Source: Streptosporangium brasiliense
GTDB taxonomy: Bacteria; Actinomycetota; Actinomycetes; Streptosporangiales; Streptosporangiaceae
Assembly (NCBI RefSeq): GCF_030811595.1
Contig: NZ_JAUSRB010000002.1
Span: 2,108,001 to 2,172,000, forward strand
DNA length: 64,000 bases
Direction: 5' to 3'
The notes below the pieces were generated by a model. That model had not been told where the DNA came from. It saw nothing but the letters and a program-made list of their open reading frames with translations, and ran no database searches. Below, piece after piece: positions 25,467-33,305 of the stretch. Every line of letters starts with the position of its first letter. Positions within the stretch are counted from its first letter, which is position 1. The position numbers were made by a program, and so were the translations under genes.

Positions 25467-25562
25467 CCCGATCCCGCCGCCCGCCGGTTGGGGGTCCCCT
25501 GGGGGTTCTCTCAGGGGATCCCCCGATGCGCGGCCACCCGGCCGGGCGGGAGGATCTTCGTC

Positions 25563-26258
25563 GTGAGGATGAAGAACGTGATCGCCGCCGGAGCACTGCT
25601 GGCCTCTTGCGCGTTGTTGACCGGATGCGGTCTGCAGGACCTCGGGAAGGCCTCCGCGCGGGACGAGGTCTCCTACGACGTCGAGGACCGGGTGGCCAAG
25701 CTGGACGTCCGGGGCCGGACGGGGGACATCACGGTCGTCGAGAAGGACAGGACCGGGATCCGGGTCGTCGAGACTCTCTACTGGCGCGGGGACAAGCCGA
25801 AGACGGAGCACCGGGTGGAGGGAGAGGCGCTGGTCGTGTCCTACCGGTGTGAGTCGGACTGGGGCTCGTGCGGCGTCGACTACCGGGTGGAGGTGCCCAA
25901 GGGCCTGCACGTGAAGGTGGACAGCCGAGCGGGCGACATCACACTCCATACCCTGTCCGGGGTGGTCGAGGCGGCGACCAGTTCCGGCGACATCGTCGCC
26001 AGCGGACTGGGCGGCAAGAAGTTCATCGGCGAGACGGTCTCGGGTGACATCGAGTTGAGGTACACGGCCAGGCCCGACGACGTCGAGATGGAGATCGCCA
26101 GTGGTAACGGTACCGTCTACGTCCCCGACGGGGCCTACAACGTGACCACGGACGCGGTCACGGGCGACGTGGCGGTGAAGGTCACCGACAACTCGGCCTC
26201 GAAGCACCGGATCTCGATCACCACCGTCACGGGCGACGCGAAGGTCCTGCCCGCCTAG
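25563..26258 (+). CDS. Lipoprotein with DUF4097-like beta-helix
   Basis: A 231-residue secreted protein with a lipobox LLTGC at the end of a signal peptide (MKNVIAAGALLASCALLTGC). The mature part is a series of short strands with repeated S/TGDI motifs (RTGDITV, RAGDITL, SSGDIVA, VSGDIEL, VTGDVAV), the pattern of DUF4097 putative adhesins that fold as a parallel beta-structure. GTG 25563 is chosen because GGGAGG lies 9 nt upstream; ATG 25569 is the alternative. It follows the ABM gene by about 100 bp. Function is unknown; an envelope surface role is likely. Confidence 0.82.
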   Translation: MRMKNVIAAGALLASCALLTGCGLQDLGKASARDEVSYDVEDRVAKLDVRGRTGDITVVEKDRTGIRVVETLYWRGDKPKTEHRVEGEALVVSYRCESDWGSCGVDYRVEVPKGLHVKVDSRAGDITLHTLSGVVEAATSSGDIVASGLGGKKFIGETVSGDIELRYTARPDDVEMEIASGNGTVYVPDGAYNVTTDAVTGDVAVKVTDNSASKHRISITTVTGDAKVLPA

Positions 26259-26307
26259 GGTCCCGTCCTCGCGCCGACCGTGCCGGGCCCGGTGACGGGC
26301 TACCGGG

Positions 26308-26400
26308 CTCGTCGTCATCGCGCGGCTGCTGGAGGAGCCCGGCGAGGGGCGGAAGAGGCCGTACGTCTGCCTCCTGGCCCGCAAGCCCGGACCGGCGTAA
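26308..26400 (+). pseudogene. Possible C-terminal remnant of a methyltransferase-like gene
   Basis: A 30-codon open stretch ending at TAA 26400 reads ARLLEEPGEGRKRPYVCLLA then RKPGPA, resembling the C-terminal tail of class I SAM methyltransferases. No upstream part of the gene is present. The rest of the interval between the lipoprotein and chitinase genes shows only the terminator hairpin. Confidence 0.25.
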
Positions 26401-26465
26401 CCGGCAGGCGAGCCCGCTGGCAAGTGAGCCCGTCGGCAGGCGAGCCCGTCCGCGGTGGGGGCCGC

Positions 26466-26504
26466 GCACGCTGCCCCGGCCCGTGCGCGGCCGGGGCAGC
26501 GTGC
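26466..26504. terminator. Bidirectional terminator hairpin
   Basis: Perfect 16-bp arms (GCACGCTGCCCCGGCC and its complement) with a 7-nt loop lie between the convergent lipoprotein and chitinase genes. Confidence 0.65.
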
Positions 26505-26545
26505 TGACAGGGTCCGTACCGGCAGGCCCGGACGGGCGCACCCGG

Positions 26546-28108
26546 TCAGCGACCTTGCAGGCTCCTGACGTTGTCGCCGAAGGTCCAGCCCTTCGACCCG
26601 TCCCAGTTGATGGACCAGGTCATCAGGCCCTTGAGGTTGCCGTTGAAGCCGTTCCAGCTCTGGCTCACCAGGGAGGGCGACATGTAGCCGCCTCCCGCTC
26701 CGGGCTGGGCGGGCAGGCCGGGGACCTGCTTGTCATAGGGGACCCTGATCGTGGTGCCCTGGATGACCAGCCCCTTGTCCAGACAGGTGGTCTGGGCGGT
26801 GAATCCCTGAACCGTTCCCGCGGAGTAGGAGTCACCGGAGCAGCCGTACATGCTCCCGTTGTAGTACTGCATGTTCAGCCACCAGAGGCGGCCGTTGTCG
26901 GCGTACTTCTTGATGATCGGCAGATACGCGCCCCAGATCGAGCCGTAGGTGACGCTGCCTCCCGTGACGTACGCCGTCTCGGGGGCCATGGTCAGGCCGA
27001 AGTTGGCGGGCATCTGGGCGAGCACGCCGTCGATGATGCGGATGAGGTTGGCCTGGGACGCGGACAGCTGGTTGATGTTGCCGCTGCCGCTGAGACCGGT
27101 CTCGATGTCGATGTCGATGCCGTCGAAGTTGTACTTCTTGAGGATCGGCACGATGGTCGCGACGAAGCGGTCGGCGACGGTGCTGGAGCTGAGATCGATG
27201 CCGGCGGTCGCTCCGCCGATGGACATCAGGATCGTCAGACCGGCGGCCTTGGCCTGGCACATCTCGGCCGGGGTGGCGACCTTGACGGTGGAGTCCATGC
27301 CGTCTTCCCACAGGGCGGTGCCGTCGGAGCGGATCACCGGGAACGCCGCGTTGATCACGTTGTAGCCGTGGGCCTGGATGCGGGGGTCGGTGATCGGGAT
27401 CCAGCCGAGCGGCGGGTGCACACCGTTCGACGCGCCGTCCCAGTTCTCCCAGTACCCATGGAGGACCTTGCCCGCCGGCCTCGACTTCACCGGGCACGTC
27501 GTCCCTGGCGTGGGCGTGGGCGTGGGCGTAGGAGTGGGGGTTGGCGTCGGTGTCGGGGTGGGGGTCGGTGTCGGTGTTGGGGTGGGCGTCGGGGTGGGCG
27601 TCGGGGTGGGGGACGGCGAGGATCCGGGGCCGTCGAAGCTCACGTCATCGGCGTAGTAGGTGCCCTGGCCGTACCAGCCGTGCAGGTAGATCACGGCGGT
27701 GGTCTGGTTGGCCGCGGTGGTGAAGGGGACGGTGAGCTGCGTGTACGCCGTCGCCGATGAGGTCCAGGTGGATCCGCCGCCGTTCACGCCCAGGTATACG
27801 TAGTTGCCGCGGACCCAGGCGGTCAGGGTGTAGGCGGTGCTCGGCCGGACGGTCACGGACTGGCTGCACTGGGCGGTGTCGGAGGCGCTCGCCGCGCCGG
27901 CGAGCGCCTTCGTGCCGGAGCGGGCAGGGGAACCGACCACCGATCCCAGCCCGCCGGCGCAGGTCCAGGGCGAGAGGGCTCCGGTCTCGAAGTCGGGATT
28001 CACAAGCAGGTTGGCCGCGCTGGCCGGCGTCTGGGCGATGAGGGCGCCCACGGCCGCCAGCAGTAGCGACACTGCCAGCGTCAGCAGACGCGATGTTCGG
28101 TTTCGCAT
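26546..28108 (-). CDS. Secreted GH18 chitinase with N-terminal carbohydrate-binding module
   Basis: A 520-residue enzyme. Residues 1-33 are a signal peptide ending TPASA. A CBM4/9-type module (NLLVNPDFETGALSPWTC ... YADDVSFDG) is followed by a long Pro-Thr linker and then a glycoside hydrolase 18 barrel: VLHGYWENW, LMSIGG, and the catalytic DGIDIDIE near residue 329, with MQYYN and MTWSINWD. It should hydrolyse chitin outside the cell. ATG 28108 has GGGAGA upstream. A DasR-type operator in the promoter suggests control by N-acetylglucosamine metabolism. Confidence 0.92.
   Translation of the reverse strand: MRNRTSRLLTLAVSLLLAAVGALIAQTPASAANLLVNPDFETGALSPWTCAGGLGSVVGSPARSGTKALAGAASASDTAQCSQSVTVRPSTAYTLTAWVRGNYVYLGVNGGGSTWTSSATAYTQLTVPFTTAANQTTAVIYLHGWYGQGTYYADDVSFDGPGSSPSPTPTPTPTPTPTPTPTPTPTPTPTPTPTPTPTPTPGTTCPVKSRPAGKVLHGYWENWDGASNGVHPPLGWIPITDPRIQAHGYNVINAAFPVIRSDGTALWEDGMDSTVKVATPAEMCQAKAAGLTILMSIGGATAGIDLSSSTVADRFVATIVPILKKYNFDGIDIDIETGLSGSGNINQLSASQANLIRIIDGVLAQMPANFGLTMAPETAYVTGGSVTYGSIWGAYLPIIKKYADNGRLWWLNMQYYNGSMYGCSGDSYSAGTVQGFTAQTTCLDKGLVIQGTTIRVPYDKQVPGLPAQPGAGGGYMSPSLVSQSWNGFNGNLKGLMTWSINWDGSKGWTFGDNVRSLQGR
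27505..27615. repeat. Pro-Thr linker microrepeat in the chitinase gene
   Basis: About eighteen copies of a degenerate hexamer (GGCGTG/GGTGTC type) encode alternating Pro-Thr. Such tracts vary in length between strains by replication slippage. Confidence 0.85.
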
Positions 28109-28626
28109 GCGGGTCTCCCGGACCAGGAGCGATCGGAGCCTCCGCGCCGATCGAGGGGGGTGAGGGTACGGGTGATGGCGCACTGGCGAGGCCGGTGGAT
28201 TCGCTCGCCAGCGAGCTACTGGATGAGTGCACGGATCCGCGTGGTTACATGGTCGGGACCAACGGCATCACTGTCAAGTTTCTTAACAAATAACTCTCTC
28301 ACCAGCGGGAACCCTCTCGGCACCTCGCGGACCCCTTGCGGGAGGGGTACGGCGTGGCCGTTCGGCCCGGAGTGGCCGTCGACCGCCCCGGCCCCGTACG
28401 GGAGACCGGCCGCAGGAGGGCGGCCGCCAGGCAGGCAGTGATCATCGCGCTCGGCGCGCGCATAACCGATAGACGTGATGACCTGTGGCGTCCTATCTTC
28501 ACAGGGCTCAAGATTTCCACGTCCTGATCGGGGTGCATCTCATGAGGTTCCAGGCACCGGCGGCCCGCTGCGACCGGCCGTCATCCGTGAACGCCATGAC
28601 CTCAACGGACGTAAGGAATCCCGTCA
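28109..28626. other. Gene-free interval between chitinase and methyltransferase
   Basis: Apart from the chitinase promoter and operator I see only a short palindrome GCTCGC-CA-GCGAGC near 28203-28216 and moderately AT-rich DNA (28440-28520) that may hold the methyltransferase promoter. The short open frames here lack ribosome sites and actinomycete codon bias. Confidence 0.5.
28250..28277 (-). promoter_or_regulatory. Chitinase promoter with DasR-like operator
   Basis: TGGTCGGGACCA (28250-28261) is a perfect 5-bp inverted repeat around GG and matches the form of the chitinase direct repeat and DasR site (TGGTCTAGACCA type). On the minus strand TTGACA (28277-28272) lies 10 bp before it, so the operator sits in the promoter spacer and would block RNA polymerase. 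DasR is a GntR repressor released by glucosamine-6-phosphate. Confidence 0.6.
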
Positions 28627-29373
28627 GTGGACCTTTCTCGTAGTTTCACCATCCGCGAGAGCAGTCACCGCATCCACAACCCGTTCACCAGCGAGAAGCT
28701 GGCCACTCTGGGGCGGGCGCTGCGCCTGGAGCCCGGAACGCGCGTGCTCGACCTCGCGAGCGGATCGGGCGAGATGCTGTGCACCTGGGCTCAGGCCCAT
28801 CAGATCACCGGGACCGGGGTGGACATCAGCACGGTGTTCACCGGGAACGCGCGTGCCCGCGCGGTCGAGCTGGGCGTCGCCGGCCGGGTGAACTTCATCC
28901 ACGGCAACGCATCAGGCTACGTCGCGCAAGAACCCGTCGAGCTCGCGGCGTGCATCGGCGCGACCTGGATCGGCGGAGGCCTGGCCGGCACGGTCGAGCT
29001 GCTGAACCGCAGCCTCCGGCCGGGCGGCATGATGTTGATCGGTGAGCCGTACTGGCGTCAGGACCCCCCCGACCAGCACACCGTCGAAGCCTGCCGCGCC
29101 CGTAGCAAAGACGACCTCCGGCTGCTCCCAGGGCTCATCCAGCAGTTCGGAGCACTGGGTTACGACGTCGTCGAAATGGTGCTCGCCGACCAGGACAGCT
29201 GGGACCGCTACAGGGCGGCACAGTGGCTCAACATCCGCCGCTGGCTCGACCGCAACCCCGACGACGGACTCGCCGCCGACCTGCGGGCCGAACTCTCGGA
29301 AGCTCCCGCCCACTACGCGCGTTACGAACGCGAATACGTGGGCTGGGGGGTCTTCGCCCTGATCAACCGCTGA
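28627..29373 (+). CDS. Class I SAM-dependent methyltransferase
   Basis: A 248-residue protein with motif I VLDLASGSGEM (about 39-49), motif II GTGVDIS, and a late acidic helical tail. The N-terminus (SSHRIHNPFTSEKLATLG) resembles small-molecule methyltransferases related to YafE/UbiE-like enzymes. Start is GTG 28627 with AAGGA nine bases upstream. It stands alone, so no substrate can be proposed. Confidence 0.82.
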   Translation: MDLSRSFTIRESSHRIHNPFTSEKLATLGRALRLEPGTRVLDLASGSGEMLCTWAQAHQITGTGVDISTVFTGNARARAVELGVAGRVNFIHGNASGYVAQEPVELAACIGATWIGGGLAGTVELLNRSLRPGGMMLIGEPYWRQDPPDQHTVEACRARSKDDLRLLPGLIQQFGALGYDVVEMVLADQDSWDRYRAAQWLNIRRWLDRNPDDGLAADLRAELSEAPAHYARYEREYVGWGVFALINR

Positions 29374-29524
29374 CAACCGCCCCGGCACTGAGCCCGGTGA
29401 CATTCGGATTAGCCGGGGCCTGCTATGGCGACTCCGGGCATAGATGGGGAAATCTTACCAAAACCAGGAAGAGCGAGCCGGGCGGGCCATCCGTGAAACG
29501 CGGAAGGCGCTGATATTTTCAGCT

Positions 29525-29578
29525 CATATGGTGCCGAAGGTTACGGAGACTCAGGAGGGAAACCTTCGGTCACATATG
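29525..29578 (+). promoter_or_regulatory. Leader hairpin 1 upstream of the 29654 gene
   Basis: CATATG-gtg-CCGAAGGTT (29525-29542) pairs with AACCTTCGG-tca-CATATG (29561-29578): 15 of 18 pairs, with a symmetric 3-nt internal mismatch. The 18-nt loop displays AGGAGG, a ribosome-binding sequence not used by any adjacent start codon. Confidence 0.55.
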
Positions 29579-29579
29579 A

Positions 29580-29618
29580 GGCATGACATTCGTGAGTAAA
29601 TGGAATCGCTGTCATGCC
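29580..29618 (+). promoter_or_regulatory. Leader hairpin 2 upstream of the 29654 gene
   Basis: GGCATGACA (29580-29588) and TGTCATGCC (29610-29618) form a perfect 9-bp inverted repeat with a 21-nt loop, one base after hairpin 1. A third GCATG-like copy (ACATGCC, 29634-29640) could offer alternative pairing. Confidence 0.5.
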
Positions 29619-29653
29619 GTAGCCGAAAAAATCACATGCCAAAGGGGTTCGTC

Positions 29654-30436
29654 ATGGACTGGGTGAAGACCGCGCTCTCTGTGGGTACGACGATCGGAAA
29701 GATCGCGGGAATGCTTCAGGGCAACGACAGTGGACTCATTCATTTCGGTCCGACGGGTTCCGGCGTGAACCCCGCGATCGGCCAGGCGGTCTTCTTCTTG
29801 GATAAAACCGGACAATGCTGGGTGGGGAACCAAGGGGAGACCCAGCTGGGAATCTCCTTCCCATCCGGCCGGGGCGAGTTGCCGCCGCCCAACACTTATG
29901 TGATCAATCCATACACGAAATATCCCATAACATCGGCGTTCAACGTGTACGCCCAGGGGGAACAGGACCATTTCGTCATCACCCCCTTGGAGGTCCCGTC
30001 CCCCTCGGGCGCGCGCATGAGCCCGCATGCCACCGTCCAGGCGCAGGCGGCCAACGTTCCCGCGGGTGTGGAATTCTCTCTCGGTCCCTACATCACAGTG
30101 AAGGTGAACGCGTCGGACAGGACGATCCTGGTCACCATCCTCGGCGGTCTGGCCCTGCTGGGGATCGTCCTGCTCAACATCAACGGAGCCGGTGACACCG
30201 TTGCCAGGTTGACCAACATCGGCCTCCCCGGCGATCAGAACGGGGGGACGAAGAGCATGACGGTCCCGATCCCGGCCGGCGTCGAGGTGAGCAGGGGTCT
30301 GCAGTTCATCGACATCACCGTGGCGATCCAGGACTTCGAAACGCTCCTGAAGGACTTCCCGCACGAGAACGCCGACCTGCTGGAGCCGCTCTCCGAGGAG
30401 GATCGCCAGAGGATCCTGGCCTACACGGAGGCGTGA
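29654..30436 (+). CDS. Uncharacterised protein with one transmembrane helix
   Basis: A 260-residue protein. ATG 29654 follows AAAGGGG by 6 nt; ATG 29600 and 29636 are longer alternatives. The first 150 residues look like a beta-rich soluble domain (SGLIHFGPTGSGVNPAIG, QCWVGNQGETQLGISFPSG, NTYVINPYTKYPITSAFNVY). One clear membrane helix follows (TILVTILGGLALLGIVLL, about 156-175), then a second beta domain and an acidic helical end (EEDRQRILAYTEA). I recognise no family. Lower GC at third positions than its neighbours suggests transfer. It converges on the lectin gene across a strong terminator. Confidence 0.7.
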   Translation: MDWVKTALSVGTTIGKIAGMLQGNDSGLIHFGPTGSGVNPAIGQAVFFLDKTGQCWVGNQGETQLGISFPSGRGELPPPNTYVINPYTKYPITSAFNVYAQGEQDHFVITPLEVPSPSGARMSPHATVQAQAANVPAGVEFSLGPYITVKVNASDRTILVTILGGLALLGIVLLNINGAGDTVARLTNIGLPGDQNGGTKSMTVPIPAGVEVSRGLQFIDITVAIQDFETLLKDFPHENADLLEPLSEEDRQRILAYTEA

Positions 30437-30453
30437 CGGCGCCGTCGACGATG

Positions 30454-30495
30454 GGTGTGCGTGCCCGCGCCGGCGGCGGCGCGGGCACGCACACC
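30454..30495. terminator. Bidirectional terminator hairpin
   Basis: A perfect 19-bp inverted repeat (arms GGTGTGCGTGCCCGCGCCG and its complement) with a 4-nt loop separates the convergent 29654 and lectin genes. Confidence 0.75.
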
Positions 30496-30500
30496 TGGGT

Positions 30501-31529
30501 TCAGAAGCCGATCAGGTTGCCGCCCAGCGACACCCAGTCGGGCGACCAGGCTCCGTCCGCGTCCTGCCACTTGTGCCACAGGGCGGAGTCGTAGCCGACG
30601 TGGAAGGCCTCCAGGCGGCCGTCGAAGGTGAGGGCCAGAGCCGGGTCGCTGGCCAGCTCGCCGCCGAGGCTGCTCCACGGGCCCCAGGTGCCGTCGGCGG
30701 TCTGGGAGATCTGCCAGGCGGCGGAGTCGGTGCCACGGGCGAGGACGACGAGGCGGTGGTGCATGTCCTGGGAGACCGCCGGGGTGCCGGCGATGTTCAC
30801 GCCCTCGAGGCACTGCCAATCGCCCCAGCCGCCGTCGTCAGTGGTCTGTCCGATGTGCCACAGGGTGTCGCCGGAGGTGTCGTCGGAGCGGTGCACGAAC
30901 ACCTCCAGCTTCCCGTCGGCCCTGAGGAACACTGCCGGAGTGCCCACCATGCTGCCGCCGAGGTTTTTCCAGTCGCCCCAGGCTCCGTAGCGGGTGGTCT
31001 GAGAGATGCACTGCAAGGTGTCGTCGTCGCCTCGTGCGAACACGGCCAGCCGGCCGTCCACGTTCTGGAACACCGCCGGGTCGCTGCGGAGTTCGCCGCC
31101 AAGGTCCTTCCACCCGCTCCAGCCGTCGTCCGGCATGGTCTGCCAGGTGTGTTGCAGGGTGCTGTCGACTCCGCGCATGAACACGGCCAGCCGCCCCTCG
31201 GCGTTCTGGAACACCGCGATCTCGCCGCCCAGGGACTGGCCGCCGAGATCCTTCCAATGGTCCTCCCAGTCGCCGTTGGGGGTCTTCTGCCCCTTGGTCT
31301 GAACGTGGCCGTCGGTGTCCGGGGCGAACACCTCCAGGCATGCGCCGGCATTACGGAAGACGGTCGGAGCGCTGCCGAACGTGCCGCCGAGGCTCTTCCA
31401 CTCACCCCAGTCGCCGTTGAGGGTGGTCTGCCAGATGTGCTGCACGGTGCTGTCGGCGCCTCGGGCGAACGCCTCCAGGCGTCCATCGGCGTTACGCGCG
31501 ACGCGGATGCCGGCGATGGTGAGATCCAT
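30501..31529 (-). CDS. Seven-bladed beta-propeller lectin (PLL/tectonin-like)
   Basis: A 342-residue protein consisting almost wholly of seven repeats of about 47 residues, each of the form DGRLEVFARGxDxTLxHxWQT then GxWGxWxSLGG. This is the pattern of the Photorhabdus PLL lectins, which bind fucose or O-methylated sugars through pockets between blades. No signal peptide is visible at ATG 31529 (GAGGA ten bases upstream), so export, if any, is non-classical. The neighbours do not suggest a specific target. Homologues in soil bacteria act in host or competitor glycan recognition. Confidence 0.85.
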   Translation of the reverse strand: MDLTIAGIRVARNADGRLEAFARGADSTVQHIWQTTLNGDWGEWKSLGGTFGSAPTVFRNAGACLEVFAPDTDGHVQTKGQKTPNGDWEDHWKDLGGQSLGGEIAVFQNAEGRLAVFMRGVDSTLQHTWQTMPDDGWSGWKDLGGELRSDPAVFQNVDGRLAVFARGDDDTLQCISQTTRYGAWGDWKNLGGSMVGTPAVFLRADGKLEVFVHRSDDTSGDTLWHIGQTTDDGGWGDWQCLEGVNIAGTPAVSQDMHHRLVVLARGTDSAAWQISQTADGTWGPWSSLGGELASDPALALTFDGRLEAFHVGYDSALWHKWQDADGAWSPDWVSLGGNLIGF

Positions 31530-31646
31530 GAGCGACGTATCCTCACGTAGAGTGACTGATTGATAGCAAACAGTCAACCACAGCGTATTTCGTGAGCCTG
31601 GGCAAGGTCGCGCCCTGACTCGCGACCTGGCTGAGGAAGGGCGATG

Positions 31647-31852
31647 AGCGGCCGGGCGCGGGGTGGACGTGCTGCTTAAGGTCTACGCCAAGTGTGTCGG
31701 TGGGCAGCGCGAGGCGGCGGACAGGCGGATCTTGGGAGTGCTCACGACGTGAGATCCCTGACAGCTGGACAGCCGGGGCCCGGGTGACCCCCGGGGTCCT
31801 TCGCCGTGTCGGCTCCCGCACCCTCGGAACCGTCCCGCGAGCTTCCGGAACT
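31647..31852. repeat. Repeat A1: integrase 3' end plus flank
   Basis: About 205 bp are strongly similar to 42888-43097 in the same orientation. The similarity continues past the integrase stop through GATCCCTGACAGCTGGACAG and GGTCCTTCG to CTTCCGGAACT. After that point A1 matches instead the segment at 39455-39600. Confidence 0.75.
31648..31752 (+). pseudogene. C-terminal fragment of a tyrosine integrase (copy A1)
   Basis: The frame GVDVLLKVYAKCVGGQREAA then DRRILGVLTT, ending at TGA 31752, is the last part of a tyrosine recombinase including the catalytic Tyr in VYAKC. Everything upstream of this segment is absent. It is closely similar to the fragment ending at 42995. Confidence 0.75.
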
Positions 31853-32660
31853 GCTGAACGCCCCTGTGTCGCAACCCGGAGTGCAACCCTGGACCCAATG
31901 GGTCGGGCTGACATGACGGCCGGCGCTACCGGACCCTCATCTCTTCAATTCGAGTAGCCCCGTCTTCGCAGAGAAGAAAGAAGTGTGCGGCCTCCGGGCC
32001 GGGAAAGCGACTGTCTCCGTCCAGCGGATTCGACTGGATCACGGGTCATTCGCCTGTTCTCCGGGAATCGGACCCGTGCTGTCAGTTCGGGGATCATCTT
32101 CCGGCCTTGCCGCCTTGGCTGGGAAAACAAAGGGAGCAGGTCGGGGCGGGTCGATTCCCCGTGATTCCCCGTGAGTGACCGTGGTTCCCCGTCTTCTCCG
32201 GCACGGACCTGAGGCTTGATTAAGGTATTGACCTGTTGCTTTGTCGCGGTGGCGAGCCTGGTCGCTCGATCGCCCCCAGCCGCCTACGACGGCCGGCCAC
32301 AGGCGGACGATCGTGCGGGCAGCGCTTTCATGGCAGTTCACATGGATGTCTGGTGAGTCGAACCCGCCGCTGCTCGCCCGTACGGATCATCACGCATCTT
32401 CGCGCCCCGTCGACCGGAGGTCCACGATGAGTCCCTTCCACGGCTCCGTGATACCTGCCAAAACAAGTCCAAGATATTTTTGTTCAGAATTTGTTTTTGC
32501 TGCGCAGGTGCGGCTGGAAGTGGCAGATACGTTAAAGCGCTAGCTCGATAGGGATTTGGTGGATTCTGCTGCGCAGAGTAGATCCTGTTGGGCACGGGTA
32601 CGGGGCACTCGTCTCTCACGAAAATGGTGCGCAAACCACCGATCCTGAAAGGGAAATGAT
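31853..32660. other. Gene-free interval with diverged repeats and an AT-rich promoter zone
   Basis: 31855-32030 is similar to 39455-39600 (shared CTACCGGA and AAGAAAGAAGTG-like segments). 32060-32225 holds GGGAATCG...GCTGTCAG and TTCCCCGTGATTCCCCGTGA, elements that recur at 40405 and in the B and C repeats. 32460-32500 is strikingly AT-rich for this genome. The palindrome CTGCGCAG occurs at 32501-32508 and 32570-32577. No convincing gene is seen. Confidence 0.5.
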
Positions 32661-33209
32661 ATGACGACGACCACCGAGCGCTCCGCATCCACCGAGACGT
32701 CCGAGCGTGAGGGCGGGGAGAACCTCATCGAGCACCCGCTCCTGCTGGCCATGCTCATGCGCCGCCGGGAGGAAGGTGGGGAGAACCTCATCGAGCATCC
32801 GCTGCTGCTGGCCATGCTCGCGCGTCGCCGGGAGGAAGGTGGGGAGAACCTCATCGAGCATCCGCTGCTGCTGGCCATGCTCGCGCGTCGCCGGGAGGAA
32901 AGTGGGGAGAACCTCATCGAGCATCCGCTGCTGCTGGCCATGCTCATGCGCCGCCGCGAAGAGAGCGGAGAAAACCTCATCGAGCACCCGCTGCTGCTCG
33001 CCATGCTCATGCGTCGCCGGGAGGAAGGTGGGGAGAACCTCATCGAGCACCCACTGCTGCTCGCCGCGCTCACCCGCCGCCGCAGGCAGCGCGGGGGCGG
33101 GATGTTCGAGCACCCGCTGCTGCTGGCCATGCTCATGCGCCGCCGCGAAGAGAGCGGGGAGAACCTCATCGAGCACCCGCTCCTGCTCGCCATGCTCGCG
33201 GGTCGCTGA
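32661..33209 (+). CDS. Protein of eight 21-residue tandem repeats
   Basis: A 182-residue protein starts at ATG 32661 with AAAGGG seven bases upstream. After a short Thr/Ser/Glu head it is eight near-identical copies of a unit of the form ENLIEHPLLLAMLMRRREEG plus one residue. The seventh copy is the most diverged (RQRGGGMFEHPLLLAMLMRR). Each unit predicts one amphipathic helix with a hydrophobic LIEHPLLLAML face and a basic then acidic end. There is no signal peptide and no family I recognise. It could be a multivalent scaffold, a membrane-coating or a granule-associated protein. A helical partner gene follows after 96 bp. Confidence 0.82.
   Translation: MTTTTERSASTETSEREGGENLIEHPLLLAMLMRRREEGGENLIEHPLLLAMLARRREEGGENLIEHPLLLAMLARRREESGENLIEHPLLLAMLMRRREESGENLIEHPLLLAMLMRRREEGGENLIEHPLLLAALTRRRRQRGGGMFEHPLLLAMLMRRREESGENLIEHPLLLAMLAGR
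32709..33205. repeat. 63-bp coding tandem repeat, eight copies
   Basis: Units of 63 bp (one is shorter in similarity but keeps frame) share GGGGAGAACCTCATCGAGCA and differ mainly at third positions. There are no spacers, so this is a coding satellite rather than a CRISPR array. Confidence 0.85.
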
Positions 33210-33238
33210 CACCAGACAGCCCGGTCCAAGCACCTACG

Positions 33239-33278
33239 CCGTCCCTCGACTGTCCCACGATCGACAGCCGAGGGACGG
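33239..33278 (+). terminator. Intergenic hairpin between the repeat gene and its partner
   Basis: CCGTCCCTCG-a-CTGTC pairs with GACAG-c-CGAGGGACGG: 15 of 16 pairs, 8-nt loop. It has no T tract and is followed closely by AAAGGAG and the next start, so it may be an attenuator or a message-stabilising element as well as a terminator. Confidence 0.5.
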
Positions 33279-33305
33279 CTCCCATCAACGGCAAAGGAGC
33301 AATCC

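Noticed and set aside
27505..27615. The hexamer tract as a regulatory microsatellite
   Set aside because: It lies within the chitinase coding frame and encodes the usual Pro-Thr linker of secreted actinomycete hydrolases.
26483..27760. A 425-codon plus-strand frame opposite the chitinase gene
   Set aside because: The Val/Gly-rich run is only the complement of the Pro-Thr linker; GH18 motifs are all on the minus strand.
28299..28538. Short open frames between chitinase and methyltransferase
   Set aside because: No ribosome sites, no third-position GC bias and no recognisable protein features.
31530..31646. A duplicate of the tRNA-Lys 3' end marking the other end of an integrated element
   Set aside because: I looked for the T-arm and acceptor sequence of tRNA-Lys near repeat A1 and in the rest of the region and did not see it; attachment-site boundaries therefore remain unassigned.
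32709..33205. CRISPR-like regular repeats
   Set aside because: Repeats are contiguous 63-bp units with no spacers, lie in one open frame with a ribosome site, and vary mostly at third positions.
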